From Solibacillus faecavium (GTDB lineage: Bacteria > Bacillota > Bacilli > Bacillales_A > Planococcaceae), in the NCBI RefSeq assembly GCF_014836905.1, contig NZ_JACSPZ010000003.1, positions 372,001 to 436,000 of the forward strand: DNA of 64,000 bases, written 5' to 3'. Shown here piece by piece: positions 26,183 to 39,139 of the stretch. Positions within the stretch are counted from its first letter, which is position 1, and the number at the start of each line of letters is the position of its first letter. A model generated the notes under the pieces. That model was not told the DNA's origin and made no database searches. It worked only from the letters and a program-made list of their open reading frames with translations. The position numbers and the translations under genes were made by a program.

Positions 26183-27085
26183 TTATTGGAATCTTGTTAA
26201 ACGTGAGTAAAATTTAGACACAAAATCTACAAATACTTTTTCAGATGGGGCGAGGTCACGGGTCGATGGTGCAATTATGCCGACTGTCCGTCTTATGGAT
26301 GGGATTGCAATAGGTACTTTTACTGTCATACGAGGTGTGGAATCGTATAAAGAGCTTTCTGGTAAAAGCGTAACACCAATTCCAGCTGCTACAAGTCCTT
26401 TTAAAGCATCCATATCTTCTCCTTCAGAAGTAATTGTTGGCATAAAACCTACAGAGCGACAAGCGTCGACTGCTACTTTATTTAATATATATCCTTCTGG
26501 GAAAAGGACAAATTGATCACTTCGTAAATCGACTAAATTAATTTTATCCCTTTTAGCCAATGGATGTGTTGCGGGTAGTAATGCATGAATACTTTCGCTA
26601 AATAAAACCGTCGTATTGATTGATTCGTCTTTAGGGGGTAAAGGGCCGAGTAACGCTAAATTAAGTTCCCGATTTTTAACGGCTTCGATTAAATATTTAT
26701 AAGAACCTTGGCGTAAATGGAAAGCGATATCCGGATATTCTTTTTTGAATGCGGAAATGACTGATGGCAATACATAGCTTGCTAGACTAGTTGGAAAACC
26801 AACTTTAATTACCCCTTTTGCCGGGTCTAGGTATTCTTCAACTTGTTTAGCAGCAAAGTCAATGGCCTTTAGTGCAGTAATGCTGTGTTCCAAAAAAGTT
26901 TTACCAATCGGTGTCAGTTTGACGTTACGTCCAATACGCTCGAAAAGTGCCGCTCCAAGCTCTTCTTCCAAATTGGCAATTTGCCTGCTGATTGCAGACT
27001 GGGCAACATGTAGATGCTCTGCTGCCTCTGAAATATGTTCTCGTTCTGCTACCTCGACAAAGTAACGTAATTGTCTTAATTCCAC
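26183..27085 (-). CDS. gltC: LysR-type transcriptional activator of glutamate synthase
   Basis: A 300-residue LysR regulator, the same length as B. subtilis GltC and very similar to it throughout: ELRQLRYFVEVAEREHISEA, the winged HTH HVAQSAISRQIANLEEEL near 28-45, and VGFPTSLASYVLPSVISAF near 95. In B. subtilis GltC activates gltAB when 2-oxoglutarate is high and glutamate low. The GTG at 27085 follows GGGGTGGGA; a longer frame to 27103 has no support. It is divergent from gltA with a 118-bp shared control region, as expected for a LysR activator. Confidence 0.94.
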   Translation of the reverse strand: MELRQLRYFVEVAEREHISEAAEHLHVAQSAISRQIANLEEELGAALFERIGRNVKLTPIGKTFLEHSITALKAIDFAAKQVEEYLDPAKGVIKVGFPTSLASYVLPSVISAFKKEYPDIAFHLRQGSYKYLIEAVKNRELNLALLGPLPPKDESINTTVLFSESIHALLPATHPLAKRDKINLVDLRSDQFVLFPEGYILNKVAVDACRSVGFMPTITSEGEDMDALKGLVAAGIGVTLLPESSLYDSTPRMTVKVPIAIPSIRRTVGIIAPSTRDLAPSEKVFVDFVSKFYSRLTRFQ

Positions 27086-27115
27086 TAATCCCACCCCATT
27101 CATCTAAAAAATAGA

Positions 27116-27148
27116 TTGTTTATATCCAAACTATATATTGTTTATATT
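27116..27148. promoter_or_regulatory. Direct repeat in the gltC-gltA control region
   Basis: ATTGTTTATAT occurs twice without mismatch, at 27116-27126 and 27138-27148, 22 bp apart (two helical turns). It is centred between gltC and gltA. Candidate GltC or RNA polymerase contact sites; the T-N11-A dyad of LysR proteins was not resolved. Confidence 0.4.
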
Positions 27149-27203
27149 ATTTCGAAAACTTTAAAATGTAAATACGTTATTGAAAGAATGAGGGGGAATT
27201 AAT

Positions 27204-30200
27204 ATGAGTTTTCACCAGTTGCCAGGAGCACAAGGTTTATATAATCCACAGTTTGAACATGACGCGTGTGGTATCGGAATGTACGCTAACATAAAAGGGA
27301 AACCATCACATACGATTGTAAAAAAAGGTTTAGAAATGTTATGTCGTTTAGAACACCGTGCTGGACGTGGAGGGGACGGTAAGACAGGCGACGGAGCAGG
27401 GTTAATGGTACAAATTCCACACGACTTCTTTAAATTAAATTGTCCGGAAATTAATTTACCTGAAAAAGGAGCTTACGGTGTAGGGCAAATTTTCTTTACG
27501 AACGATGAAATCGAACGTAAGAAAATTGAACAAAAAATGAACGAATTAATTCAGCAAGAAGGCCAGGAACTTATCGGCTGGCGAACTGCTCCCATCAATA
27601 AAGAAAATTTAAGTGAAATTGCAAAATCTACTGCACCGGTTGTACGACAAGTATTTATAAAAGCTCAATCACAAAATCAGCAAATATTTGAACGGAAATT
27701 ATATGTTATTCGTAAACAATTGGAACATTGGGCGGTAGAGCAAGGCTTTGAGCTTTATATCCCTAGTCTTTCAAGTCAGACAATGGTTTTTAAAGGTTTA
27801 CTAGCTCCAGAGGAAGTAAGCGAATTTTATATTGATTTACAAAATGAAAGCTTTGTTTCTGCTTTAGCGCTTGTCCATTCACGATATTCGACTAATACAT
27901 TCCCATCATGGAAACGTGCGCATCCAAATCGTTACATCATTCATAATGGTGAGATTAACACATTGCGTGGGAATATTAACTGGATGCGAGCACGTGAGCA
28001 ACAATTTGTATCACAGGTTTTTGGAGAGGATTTACAGAAGCTGTTACCAATTATCGATGCAACAGGCTCAGATTCTTCTATGCTTGATAATGCGTTCGAA
28101 TTTTTAGTTTTAGCAGGACGGTCACCGGCAGAGGCAGCGATGATGATGATTCCTGAGCCGTGGACGGAAAATCCGCGCATTGAAGAAGACCGTAAAGCAT
28201 TTTATCAATATCATGCCAGCTTAATGGAACCTTGGGATGGTCCGACAGCCATTTGTTTCACAGATGGTAAACAAATTGGAGCGATATTAGATCGAAATGG
28301 CTTACGTCCAGGAAGACTATATGTAACAAAAGATGATCATGTTATTTTCTCTTCTGAAACTGGGGTTGTGGATTATGCAGAAGAAGATATTTTATATAAA
28401 GACCGTTTAAGCCCTGGGCGTATGTTGTTAATCGACTTAGAGCAGGGGAAAATCATTTCGGATGAAGAACTGAAATCTCAAATGGCAGCAGCGAAACCGT
28501 ATGCTACTTGGTTAAAGGAAAACATGATAGAGCTTAAAGCGAAAGATGAAAAAATTGTTGAATTAAATGACATCACTTTACGTCAAAAGATTCATGGTTA
28601 TACTTTTGAAGATGTTCAAAAATATATTGTACCGCTTGCTAAAGAAGGAAAAGATCCGCTTGGTTCGATGGGGAATGATTCACCGCTAGCTGTATTATCA
28701 GATCGACCACAATCATTATTCAACTATTTTAAACAGCTCTTTGCACAAGTTACGAATCCGCCAATCGATTCCATTCGAGAGCATGTAGTAACTTCTACGA
28801 TGACTCTATTAGGTGCGGAAGGGGATTTATTGCATCCGAACGAACAAAACGCAAAGCGTATTTTCCTAGAAACACCAGTGCTATCGACTGCTGAGTACGA
28901 GCTGCTTTTAAACAATGAAGAAGAAGCATTTAAAGTAGCTGAAATCTCGCTTAAATTTACGGAAAATTTAGAAAGCGAGCTTAATCGTATAAAAACAGAA
29001 GCAGAAGCGGCAATTTTCGGTGGCCGAACAATTATTGTGTTATCGGATTATGTAGAAGATGCGAAACAATTAACGATACCGGTATTGTTAGCAGCTAGTA
29101 CTATCCATCAATATTTGATTCGTATCGGGCTTAGAACAAAAGTAAGTATTGTAGTAAATAGTGCGGAAGTTCGCGAAGTGCATCATTTTGCAGCATTGAT
29201 TGGATTCGGTGTTGATGCGATCCATCCGTATTTAGCTTATGCAACAATTGAAGAAGCCATTGAAAATGAACACTTAACAATTCCGTTTGAAAAAGCAATG
29301 CAGAAGTTCCGAAAAGGCGCGGCAGAAGGTGTCGTAAAAGTAATGTCCAAAATGGGTATTTCAACGGTGCAATCATATCGCGGTGCTCAAATTTTTGAAG
29401 CTGTAGGAATCTCAAAAGCTGTAATTGATGAATATTTCACAGGAACTGCTTCCCAAATCGATGGTATTGATTTAGCAACAATTGGTGAAGAGGCTAAACG
29501 CCGTCATGAAGCAGCACTACAATCGATGACAGATCAGCTGCAATCAGGTTCGGATTTCCAATGGCGTGCAGATGGTGAACATCATGCGTTTAATCCGAAA
29601 ACAATTCATACGCTGCAATGGGCAACTAGAAAAAATGATTACGGTCTATATCGTATGTATGCAGAAATGGCTAATGAAGAGCGAATCGGGTTTTTACGTA
29701 ACTTATTTGACTTCAAAAAAGCAGAACGTCGACTTCCGATTGAAGAAGTGGAATCTGTTGATTCGATAGTTAAAAGGTTCAAATCGGGTGCGATGTCATA
29801 TGGTTCACTATCAAAAGAGGCACATGAAACGTTAGCGATTGCGATGAATCGTTTAGGGGCACGCTCGAATTCTGGAGAAGGTGGAGAGGATCCAGCGCGC
29901 TACAAACTAGATGCAAATGGCGATAACCGTCGTTCAAGCATTAAACAAATTGCATCGGGACGTTTTGGAGTGAAATCGCATTATTTAGTAAACGCTGATG
30001 AACTTCAAATCAAAATGGCGCAAGGTGCAAAACCAGGAGAAGGCGGTCAGTTGCCTGGTAATAAAGTTTATCCTTGGGTAGCAGAAGTACGCGGATCGAC
30101 TCCAGGGGTAGGGTTAATTTCTCCACCACCTCACCATGATATTTATTCAATTGAAGATATGGCAGAGCTTATTCACGATCTGAAAAACGCTAACCGCTAC

Positions 30201-31724
30201 GCTAGAATCTCAGTGAAGCTTGTAGCAAAAGCAGGCGTTGGTACAATAGCGGCAGGAGTAGCAAAGGGTGCAGCGGACGTTATTGTAATTTCAGGCTATG
30301 ACGGAGGAACAGGTGCTTCGCCAAAAACTTCGATTAAACATACAGGTTTGCCGTGGGAGCTAGGTCTGGCTGAAGCACATCAGACATTAATGCTAAACGG
30401 ATTAAGAGATCGTGTAACGTTAGAAACAGATGGGAAGCTAATGACAGGTAAGGATGTCATAATGGCGGCATTGCTTGGGGCAGAGGAATATGGCTTTGCA
30501 ACAGCACCATTAATCGTATTAGGCTGTGTTATGATGCGTGCTTGCCATTTGGATACTTGTCCAGTAGGAGTAGCGACACAAAATCCGGAACTGCGTGCTA
30601 AATTTATGGGGAATGCAGATCATGTTGTAAACTATATGCGCTTTGTAGCAGAAGAAATGCGTGAATACATGAGTATTTTAGGCTTCCGAACTGTAGAAGA
30701 AATGGTTGGACGTACTGATGTTCTTCAAATTTCTGAACGTACGGCAAAACATTGGAAAGCAAGTCAACTGGATTTATCCGCATTGTTGCATCAAATGCAA
30801 GGTACGCGTACAAAGCAGCAACAGCAGAATCATCAAATTGAAGAAAGCTTTGATATGCGCGAATTATTACCAAAGGTCACAAAGGCAATTGAAGAAAAAG
30901 AGCGCATAGAATTAAGTTATCCAATTAAAAATACAGACCGAGTAATGGGTACAATTGTCGGTAGTGAAATATCAAGAAAATATGGTGAAGCTGGACTGCC
31001 TTTAAACACTATTAATTTAACATTTACAGGGCATGCTGGCCAAAGTTTCGGTGCCTTTACTCCACGTGGTATGGCGATGAGAGTAGTAGGGGATGTCAAC
31101 GACTACTTTGGAAAAGGTCTATCGGGAGGTAAAGTAGTAGCAATTGCTCCGATTAAAGGGGAACAAGAGAAAAACGTCATTGCAGGGAATGTTTGCTTAT
31201 ACGGTGCAACAAGCGGGCAGGCATTCATTAACGGGCAAGCAGGACATCGCTTCGGTGTTCGTAATTCCGGTGCACAAATCGTGGTTGAAGGAATAGGCGA
31301 CCATGGCTGCGAGTATATGACTGGCGGCAAGATTATCGTATTGGGTGATGTAGGTCAAAACTTTGGTGCTGGGATGTCAGGAGGTATAGGCTACATTTTG
31401 CCGAGTGACGAGGAGAAATTTAAAGCGCAGTGCAATATGGAAATGATTCAATTCGAAAAACTTTCGGATGCTACTGAGATCGAATCAGTTCGTCAACTCA
31501 TTATTCAGCATTTAGAAGAGACAGACAGCTCTTATGCACTTGATGTTTTAGCGAAGTGGGAGCAATTCGTTCCTCTATTTGTAAAAGTTGTGCCGGTGGA
31601 TTATAAAGAAATGCTGGAAAAAATCGATGAGTATAAATTAAATGGATTAACATATGACAATGCCGCAATGCAAGCCTTTGTGGAAGTAACAGGAAGTCAA
31701 AAAAAGCTTGTGAGTTCGAAATAA
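27204..31724 (+). CDS. gltA: Glutamate synthase (NADPH) large subunit
   Basis: A 1506-residue GOGAT alpha subunit, which makes two glutamates from glutamine and 2-oxoglutarate. It begins with a 21-residue propeptide, and the glutaminase nucleophile Cys22 is in FEHDACGIGMYAN. The amidotransferase domain (to about 420) is followed by a central domain and the FMN/synthase domain. The FMN/2-oxoglutarate-site stretch GYDGGTGASP is near 1033. The 3Fe-4S ligands are in CVMMRACHLDTCPVG near 1110. The beta-helix GXGXG domain with repeated GG/GA motifs forms the C-terminus from about 1250. The ATG has GAGGGGGAA upstream. gltB follows after 15 bases. Named as in B. subtilis (gltB in E. coli usage). Confidence 0.97.
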   Translation: MSFHQLPGAQGLYNPQFEHDACGIGMYANIKGKPSHTIVKKGLEMLCRLEHRAGRGGDGKTGDGAGLMVQIPHDFFKLNCPEINLPEKGAYGVGQIFFTNDEIERKKIEQKMNELIQQEGQELIGWRTAPINKENLSEIAKSTAPVVRQVFIKAQSQNQQIFERKLYVIRKQLEHWAVEQGFELYIPSLSSQTMVFKGLLAPEEVSEFYIDLQNESFVSALALVHSRYSTNTFPSWKRAHPNRYIIHNGEINTLRGNINWMRAREQQFVSQVFGEDLQKLLPIIDATGSDSSMLDNAFEFLVLAGRSPAEAAMMMIPEPWTENPRIEEDRKAFYQYHASLMEPWDGPTAICFTDGKQIGAILDRNGLRPGRLYVTKDDHVIFSSETGVVDYAEEDILYKDRLSPGRMLLIDLEQGKIISDEELKSQMAAAKPYATWLKENMIELKAKDEKIVELNDITLRQKIHGYTFEDVQKYIVPLAKEGKDPLGSMGNDSPLAVLSDRPQSLFNYFKQLFAQVTNPPIDSIREHVVTSTMTLLGAEGDLLHPNEQNAKRIFLETPVLSTAEYELLLNNEEEAFKVAEISLKFTENLESELNRIKTEAEAAIFGGRTIIVLSDYVEDAKQLTIPVLLAASTIHQYLIRIGLRTKVSIVVNSAEVREVHHFAALIGFGVDAIHPYLAYATIEEAIENEHLTIPFEKAMQKFRKGAAEGVVKVMSKMGISTVQSYRGAQIFEAVGISKAVIDEYFTGTASQIDGIDLATIGEEAKRRHEAALQSMTDQLQSGSDFQWRADGEHHAFNPKTIHTLQWATRKNDYGLYRMYAEMANEERIGFLRNLFDFKKAERRLPIEEVESVDSIVKRFKSGAMSYGSLSKEAHETLAIAMNRLGARSNSGEGGEDPARYKLDANGDNRRSSIKQIASGRFGVKSHYLVNADELQIKMAQGAKPGEGGQLPGNKVYPWVAEVRGSTPGVGLISPPPHHDIYSIEDMAELIHDLKNANRYARISVKLVAKAGVGTIAAGVAKGAADVIVISGYDGGTGASPKTSIKHTGLPWELGLAEAHQTLMLNGLRDRVTLETDGKLMTGKDVIMAALLGAEEYGFATAPLIVLGCVMMRACHLDTCPVGVATQNPELRAKFMGNADHVVNYMRFVAEEMREYMSILGFRTVEEMVGRTDVLQISERTAKHWKASQLDLSALLHQMQGTRTKQQQQNHQIEESFDMRELLPKVTKAIEEKERIELSYPIKNTDRVMGTIVGSEISRKYGEAGLPLNTINLTFTGHAGQSFGAFTPRGMAMRVVGDVNDYFGKGLSGGKVVAIAPIKGEQEKNVIAGNVCLYGATSGQAFINGQAGHRFGVRNSGAQIVVEGIGDHGCEYMTGGKIIVLGDVGQNFGAGMSGGIGYILPSDEEKFKAQCNMEMIQFEKLSDATEIESVRQLIIQHLEETDSSYALDVLAKWEQFVPLFVKVVPVDYKEMLEKIDEYKLNGLTYDNAAMQAFVEVTGSQKKLVSSK

Positions 31725-31739
31725 CAGGAGGGTTCTAGC

Positions 31740-33221
31740 ATGGGGAAAGCAACTGGATTTATGGAATTTAAGCGTGAAAAAGTACAGGAACAAGCACCAC
31801 TAGAGCGCATCTCGAGTTGGAGCGAATATGCAAGCAAACTACCAGATGAAAAGCTTCAAACTCAAGGGGCTCGTTGTATGGATTGTGGAACGCCATTTTG
31901 CCATATGGGAATTGAAATTCGAGGTACAGCTGCAGGGTGTCCGATTTTTAATGTCATCCCGGAGTGGAATGATTTAGTTTATAAAGGGCAATGGAGAGAA
32001 GCACTGGATCGTCTTCATATGACGAATAACTTCCCAGAATTTACGGGGCGTGTTTGCCCTGCTCCATGTGAAGGGTCGTGTACATTAGCCATTACAGATC
32101 CGGCCGTCGCGATTAAATCAATAGAGCGTACTATTATTGATAAAGGCTTTGAAAATGGCTGGATTACACCGCGTATTCCAAAGGTACGCTCTGATTTTAA
32201 AGTGGCAATTGTTGGATCAGGCCCCGCTGGCTTGGCTGCAGCAGATCAGCTTAATCAGCTAGGGCATTCTGTAACGGTATTTGAACGTTCGGATCGCTTC
32301 GGTGGACTTTTAATGTACGGTATTCCAAACATGAAACTTGAAAAAGAAGTAATTGAGCGCCGTATTGACTTGTTGGCATCGGAAGGCATTTGCTTCGTAG
32401 CAAATACAGAAGTTGGGAAAGATATTACGAAAGAGCAATTACAGGCCGACTATGATGCTGTAATTTTATGTACAGGTGCACAAAAGCAGCGTTCGCTTCA
32501 TATGGAAGGCAGCGATGCTGGTAACATCCACTTAGCAATGGATTATTTAACAGATGTAACGAAAAGTTTATTGGATTCAAATTTTGCGGATAATAAAGCA
32601 CTGAATGTAGAAGGTAAGGACGTTATCGTTATCGGTGGCGGAGATACAGGTGCAGACTGTGTAGCAACTGCATTGCGCCAAAATTGCCGCTCAGTTTACC
32701 AATTCGGGAAACATCCTCAACAGGCGAAAGTTCGTACAGATGATACAATGTGGCCGAAAGACCCTAATATTTACACGTTGGACTATGCATACGCAGAAGC
32801 AGACGCCAAATTTGGTCGTGACCCACGTGAATATTGCATTCAAACAACAAAAATTGTTAAAGATGCAAAAGGAAATGTAAAAGAACTCCATACAATTCAA
32901 ATGGAGAAGATTTTAGGAGAAGATGGTTTCCATTACTTTAAAGAGCTGCCGGGAACAGAGAAAGTGTGGCCGGCACAGCATGTATTTGTAGCAATAGGTT
33001 TTGAAGGGGCAGAAAAGGAAACGCCAGAACATTTCGGTGTGGAATTTACGAATAACCGGATTCGCGCATCCATTAAAGATTACGAAACGAATCTACCGGG
33101 AGTATTTGCTGCCGGTGATGCCCGCCGTGGTCAAAGTCTTGTTGTTTGGGCGATTAAAGAAGGACGCGGTGTTGCTGCAAGTGTTGATTATTATTTAAAT
33201 GAATTAGTAGTAACAAGTTAA
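31740..33221 (+). CDS. gltB: Glutamate synthase (NADPH) small subunit
   Basis: A 493-residue beta subunit that passes electrons from NADPH through FAD and 4Fe-4S clusters to the large subunit. N-terminal cluster ligands are in CMDCGTPFCHMG near 47 and CPAPCEGSC near 103. FAD site AIVGSGPAGLAAADQL is near 155; NADPH site VIGGGDTGADCVATAL is near 297. The closing FAD motif GVFAAGDARRGQSLVVWAI is near 450. The start follows CAGGAGGG. Operon with gltA, ended by a terminator. Confidence 0.97.
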   Translation: MGKATGFMEFKREKVQEQAPLERISSWSEYASKLPDEKLQTQGARCMDCGTPFCHMGIEIRGTAAGCPIFNVIPEWNDLVYKGQWREALDRLHMTNNFPEFTGRVCPAPCEGSCTLAITDPAVAIKSIERTIIDKGFENGWITPRIPKVRSDFKVAIVGSGPAGLAAADQLNQLGHSVTVFERSDRFGGLLMYGIPNMKLEKEVIERRIDLLASEGICFVANTEVGKDITKEQLQADYDAVILCTGAQKQRSLHMEGSDAGNIHLAMDYLTDVTKSLLDSNFADNKALNVEGKDVIVIGGGDTGADCVATALRQNCRSVYQFGKHPQQAKVRTDDTMWPKDPNIYTLDYAYAEADAKFGRDPREYCIQTTKIVKDAKGNVKELHTIQMEKILGEDGFHYFKELPGTEKVWPAQHVFVAIGFEGAEKETPEHFGVEFTNNRIRASIKDYETNLPGVFAAGDARRGQSLVVWAIKEGRGVAASVDYYLNELVVTS

Positions 33222-33233
33222 TATAATTATATC

Positions 33234-33266
33234 AACACCATTTTCTTTTAAGAGAATGGTGTTTTA
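33234..33266 (+). terminator. Intrinsic terminator of gltAB
   Basis: ACACCATTTTCTT pairs with AAGAGAATGGTGT (one G-T) and runs into TTTT. Confidence 0.85.
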
Positions 33267-33286
33267 ATTTATTATATAAAGGGTAT
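33261..33286 (+). promoter_or_regulatory. Possible sigma-B-type promoter upstream of suf
   Basis: GTTTTA (33261-33266), 14 bases, then GGGTAT (33281-33286) resembles the sigma-B pattern GTTTAA-N12-15-GGGTAT with one mismatch. It overlaps the gltB terminator tail and would give suf a 5' leader of roughly 245 bases. Weak evidence. Confidence 0.25.
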
Positions 33287-33308
33287 GGTTGCGCCCAGCA
33301 ATAAGTGA

Positions 33309-33323
33309 AATTGATTCTCAATT
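33309..33323. promoter_or_regulatory. Possible Fur-like operator upstream of suf
   Basis: AATTGATTCTCAATT is an inverted repeat (AATTGA/TCAATT) containing TGATTCTCA, the core often seen in Fur boxes. About 11 of 19 positions match the classical 19-bp box. It lies 123 bases before the suf -35 element, distant for simple repression. Confidence 0.25.
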
Positions 33324-33445
33324 AGTGTTTAGCTATTGAAAAAATATAAAGCATAATTATTACTGTTTAAATAGTAGAAACAAACTGCACTAAAGCGTTT
33401 TAATAGATTGATAAGTATTTTTTAATTAAAATCATTCTAAACTAT

Positions 33446-33474
33446 TTGCAACACACATTCATTTCGGGTAAGAT
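33446..33474 (+). promoter_or_regulatory. Sigma-A promoter of the suf operon
   Basis: TTGCAA (33446-33451) and TAAGAT (33469-33474) are 17 bases apart. The predicted start is near 33481, giving a leader of about 54 bases. The gap 33222-33534 otherwise holds only the terminator and the two weak sites listed above. Confidence 0.55.
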
Positions 33475-33534
33475 TGGTTATGAACTTAATTTAGCATACA
33501 AAAAGTATGCAAATGAATATTTGGAGGTAATTTA

Positions 33535-34317
33535 ATGGCAACTTTAGAAATTAAAGATCTTCACGTTGAAATCGACGGAAAAGAGATTTTAAAAGGTGTA
33601 AACTTAACAATCAACACAAACGAAATCCATGCAATCATGGGTCCGAACGGTACAGGTAAATCTACATTAGCTTCAGCAATTATGGGGCACCCAAAATATG
33701 AAGTAACTTCAGGTGAAATCATCCTTGATGGCGAAAACGTATTGGAAATGGAAGTTGATGAGCGCGCACAAGCAGGTTTATTCCTTGCTATGCAATATCC
33801 TTCAGAAATTCCTGGTGTAACAAATGCGGACTTCTTACGTTCAGCAATTAACGCGCGTCGTGAAGAAGGACAAGAAATTTCATTAATGAAATTCATCCGT
33901 GAATTAGATAAAACAATGGAATTTTTAGAAATGCCGGAAGAAATGTCACAACGTTATTTAAACGAAGGCTTCTCTGGCGGTGAGAAAAAACGTAACGAAA
34001 TTCTGCAAATGATGATGATCAAACCAACATTCGGTATTTTAGATGAAATCGACTCTGGTTTAGATATCGATGCATTAAAAGTAGTTTCAAAAGGTATTAA
34101 CGAAATGCGCGGCGAAGGTTTCGGCTGCTTAATGATCACTCACTATCAACGTTTATTAAACTACATCACACCTGACCATGTTCACGTAATGATGCAAGGT
34201 AAAGTCGTGAAATCTGGTGGTGCTGAATTAGCTCAACGTTTAGAAGCAGAAGGTTATGAGTGGATTAAAGCAGAACTAGGTATTCAAGATACTGAAGCAG
34301 TAACAGAAGAAGCATAA
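33535..34317 (+). CDS. sufC: Fe-S cluster assembly ATPase SufC
   Basis: A 260-residue ABC-type ATPase that works as a soluble partner of SufB-SufD in building Fe-S clusters. Walker A GPNGTGKST is near 37, signature EGFSGGEKKRNEILQM near 143, and Walker B IKPTFGILDEIDSGLD near 165. The DEIDSGLD box is diagnostic of SufC. The start follows TTGGAGG. First gene of sufC-D-S-U-B, the only full Fe-S assembly system in Bacillales and normally essential. Preferred-codon use suggests high expression. Confidence 0.97.
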   Translation: MATLEIKDLHVEIDGKEILKGVNLTINTNEIHAIMGPNGTGKSTLASAIMGHPKYEVTSGEIILDGENVLEMEVDERAQAGLFLAMQYPSEIPGVTNADFLRSAINARREEGQEISLMKFIRELDKTMEFLEMPEEMSQRYLNEGFSGGEKKRNEILQMMMIKPTFGILDEIDSGLDIDALKVVSKGINEMRGEGFGCLMITHYQRLLNYITPDHVHVMMQGKVVKSGGAELAQRLEAEGYEWIKAELGIQDTEAVTEEA

Positions 34318-34335
34318 TTAAGGAGGACGACAAAG

Positions 34336-37302
<2,967 letters not shown>

Positions 37303-37353
37303 TTTAAGTAGGCTAAAGTGCTTGTACAGCATTTTAGCACTTCTCATATTTAT

Positions 37354-37462
37354 CCAGGTCAAAGCGCTAGCTGTTGTTCGGACGTTTCGATTCCTTCCTG
37401 CGTGTGCGAGCACACTTGTCAGGACTCTCCAACGTCCGTCACAGCTAAACGAGCGCTTGGAC
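37354..37462. repeat. Structured intergenic repeat between sufU and sufB
   Basis: A roughly 109-bp palindromic element inside the suf operon. Outer arms GTCAAAGCGCTAGCTGT and ACAGCTAAACGAGCGCTTGGAC pair, middle arms CGGACGT/ACGTCCG pair perfectly, then TCCTG/CAGGA, then the central hairpin GTGTGCGAGCACAC. It resembles the AGCGC...GGACTCTCC...CTAAACGAGCGCTT repeats I recall from many Bacillaceae genomes. It has no U tract, so it is not an ordinary terminator. It differs from the fad repeats. Confidence 0.75.
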
Positions 37463-37491
37463 ACTTTTAGTTAATGAACGGAGGAGACAAC

Positions 37492-38889
37492 ATGGCTAAA
37501 AAAATGCCTGAAATCGGCGATTACAAGTATGGCTTCCATGATAAGGACGTATCAATTTTCCGTTCTGAACGTGGACTTACAGCAGATATCGTTCGTGAAA
37601 TCTCAAGTATGAAGGAAGAGCCACAGTGGATGCTTGACTACCGCTTAAAAGCTCTCGAAAAATTTTATGAAATGCCAATGCCTCAATGGGGCGGTGACCT
37701 AGCGTCATTAAACTTCGATGAAATTACGTATTACGTAAAACCATCTGAAGCAACAGAACGTTCTTGGGATGAAGTACCTGAAGAAATCAAAGCAACATTT
37801 GATAAATTAGGTATCCCGGAAGCTGAACAAAAATATCTTGCAGGTGTATCTGCTCAGTATGAATCTGAAGTAGTTTACCATAACATGAAGCAAGACCTTA
37901 CAGATATGGGGATTATCTTCAAAGATACAGACTCAGCGTTAAAAGAAAACGAAGAAATCTTCAAAAAACACTGGGGTACAGTAATCCCTTATACAGATAA
38001 CAAATTCGCAGCATTAAACTCTGCAGTTTGGTCTGGTGGTTCATTTATTTATATGCCTAAAGGCGTTAAATTAGATACACCACTACAAGCATACTTCCGT
38101 ATTAACTCTGAAAACATGGGTCAATTCGAACGTACGCTAATCATCGTAGACGAAGATGCATCTGTACACTACGTAGAAGGTTGTACAGCGCCTGTTTACA
38201 CAACAAACTCTCTACACTCGGCTGTAGTAGAAATCATCGTTAAAAAGAACGCTTACTGCCGTTATACAACGATTCAAAACTGGGCAAACAACGTATATAA
38301 CCTTGTTACAAAACGTACAGTTGTTGAAGAGAACGGTACGATGGAATGGATCGACGGTAACATCGGTTCTAAATTAACAATGAAATACCCTGCTTGTATC
38401 CTTAAAGGTGAAGGCGCACGTGGTATGACACTTTCAATTGCTATTGCAGGTAAAGGTCAACACCAACACGCTGGAGCTAAAATGATTCACTTGGCACCAA
38501 ACACTTCTTCAACAATCGTATCTAAATCGATTGCTAAGCAAGGTGGTAAAGTAACTTATTTAGGTCAAGTAAGATTCGGTAAAAACGCAACAGGTGCTCG
38601 TTCAAACATCGAGTGTGACACGTTGATTATGGATAACCAATCAACTTCTGATACAATTCCATACAACGAAATCTTAAATGATAACGTATCTTTAGAGCAC
38701 GAAGCGAAAGTTTCTAAAGTATCTGAAGAACAATTATTCTACCTAATGAGCCGTGGTATTTCTGAAGAAGAAGCGACAGAAATGATCGTAATGGGCTTCA
38801 TCGAGCCATTCACAAAAGAATTACCAATGGAATATGCAGTAGAAATGAACCGCCTAATCAAGTTCGAAATGGAAGGTTCTATCGGATAA
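37492..38889 (+). CDS. sufB: Fe-S cluster assembly scaffold SufB
   Basis: A 465-residue scaffold on which clusters are built, the same length as in B. subtilis. Conserved blocks include [17 protein letters not shown] near 185, [12 protein letters not shown] near 225 with the conserved Cys, and [19 protein letters not shown] near 410. The ATG at 37492 follows CGGAGGAG; an upstream in-frame ATG at 37474 has no site. A 189-bp gap with a structured repeat separates it from sufU, unlike the tight spacing in the rest of the operon. Codon bias suggests high expression. Confidence 0.97.
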   Translation: MAKKMPEIGDYKYGFHDKDVSIFRSERGLTADIVREISSMKEEPQWMLDYRLKALEKFYEMPMPQWGGDLASLNFDEITYYVKPSEATERSWDEVPEEIKATFDKLGIPEAEQKYLAGVSAQYESEVVYHNMKQDLTDMGIIFKDTDSALKENEEIFKKHWGTVIPYTDNKFAALNSAVWSGGSFIYMPKGVKLDTPLQAYFRINSENMGQFERTLIIVDEDASVHYVEGCTAPVYTTNSLHSAVVEIIVKKNAYCRYTTIQNWANNVYNLVTKRTVVEENGTMEWIDGNIGSKLTMKYPACILKGEGARGMTLSIAIAGKGQHQHAGAKMIHLAPNTSSTIVSKSIAKQGGKVTYLGQVRFGKNATGARSNIECDTLIMDNQSTSDTIPYNEILNDNVSLEHEAKVSKVSEEQLFYLMSRGISEEEATEMIVMGFIEPFTKELPMEYAVEMNRLIKFEMEGSIG

Positions 38890-38898
38890 TACAATGTA

Positions 38899-38941
38899 AG
38901 CATTTGCCTCCTAACCAATTGGGGGCAAATGCTTTTTTTTT
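38899..38941 (+). terminator. Intrinsic terminator of the suf operon
   Basis: AGCATTTGCCTCC pairs with GGGGGCAAATGCT and is followed by nine Ts. Confidence 0.92.
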
Positions 38942-39139
38942 GGAATTTAGATAGAGAAATTCATTGAATTAGTAATAAAAATCGAAATCGCATTACTAAA
39001 AGCAAAATTGTGTTGAATTCGTGAAGAAAAAAAGTGCTTTTACGAGAATTTATTAATTAAATACTTGGCTGCCGTTTACAATAATTGTATTAGATGGAAT
39101 AATGGGAATGTAGATTATATATAAAAGGAGCGAGCTATA

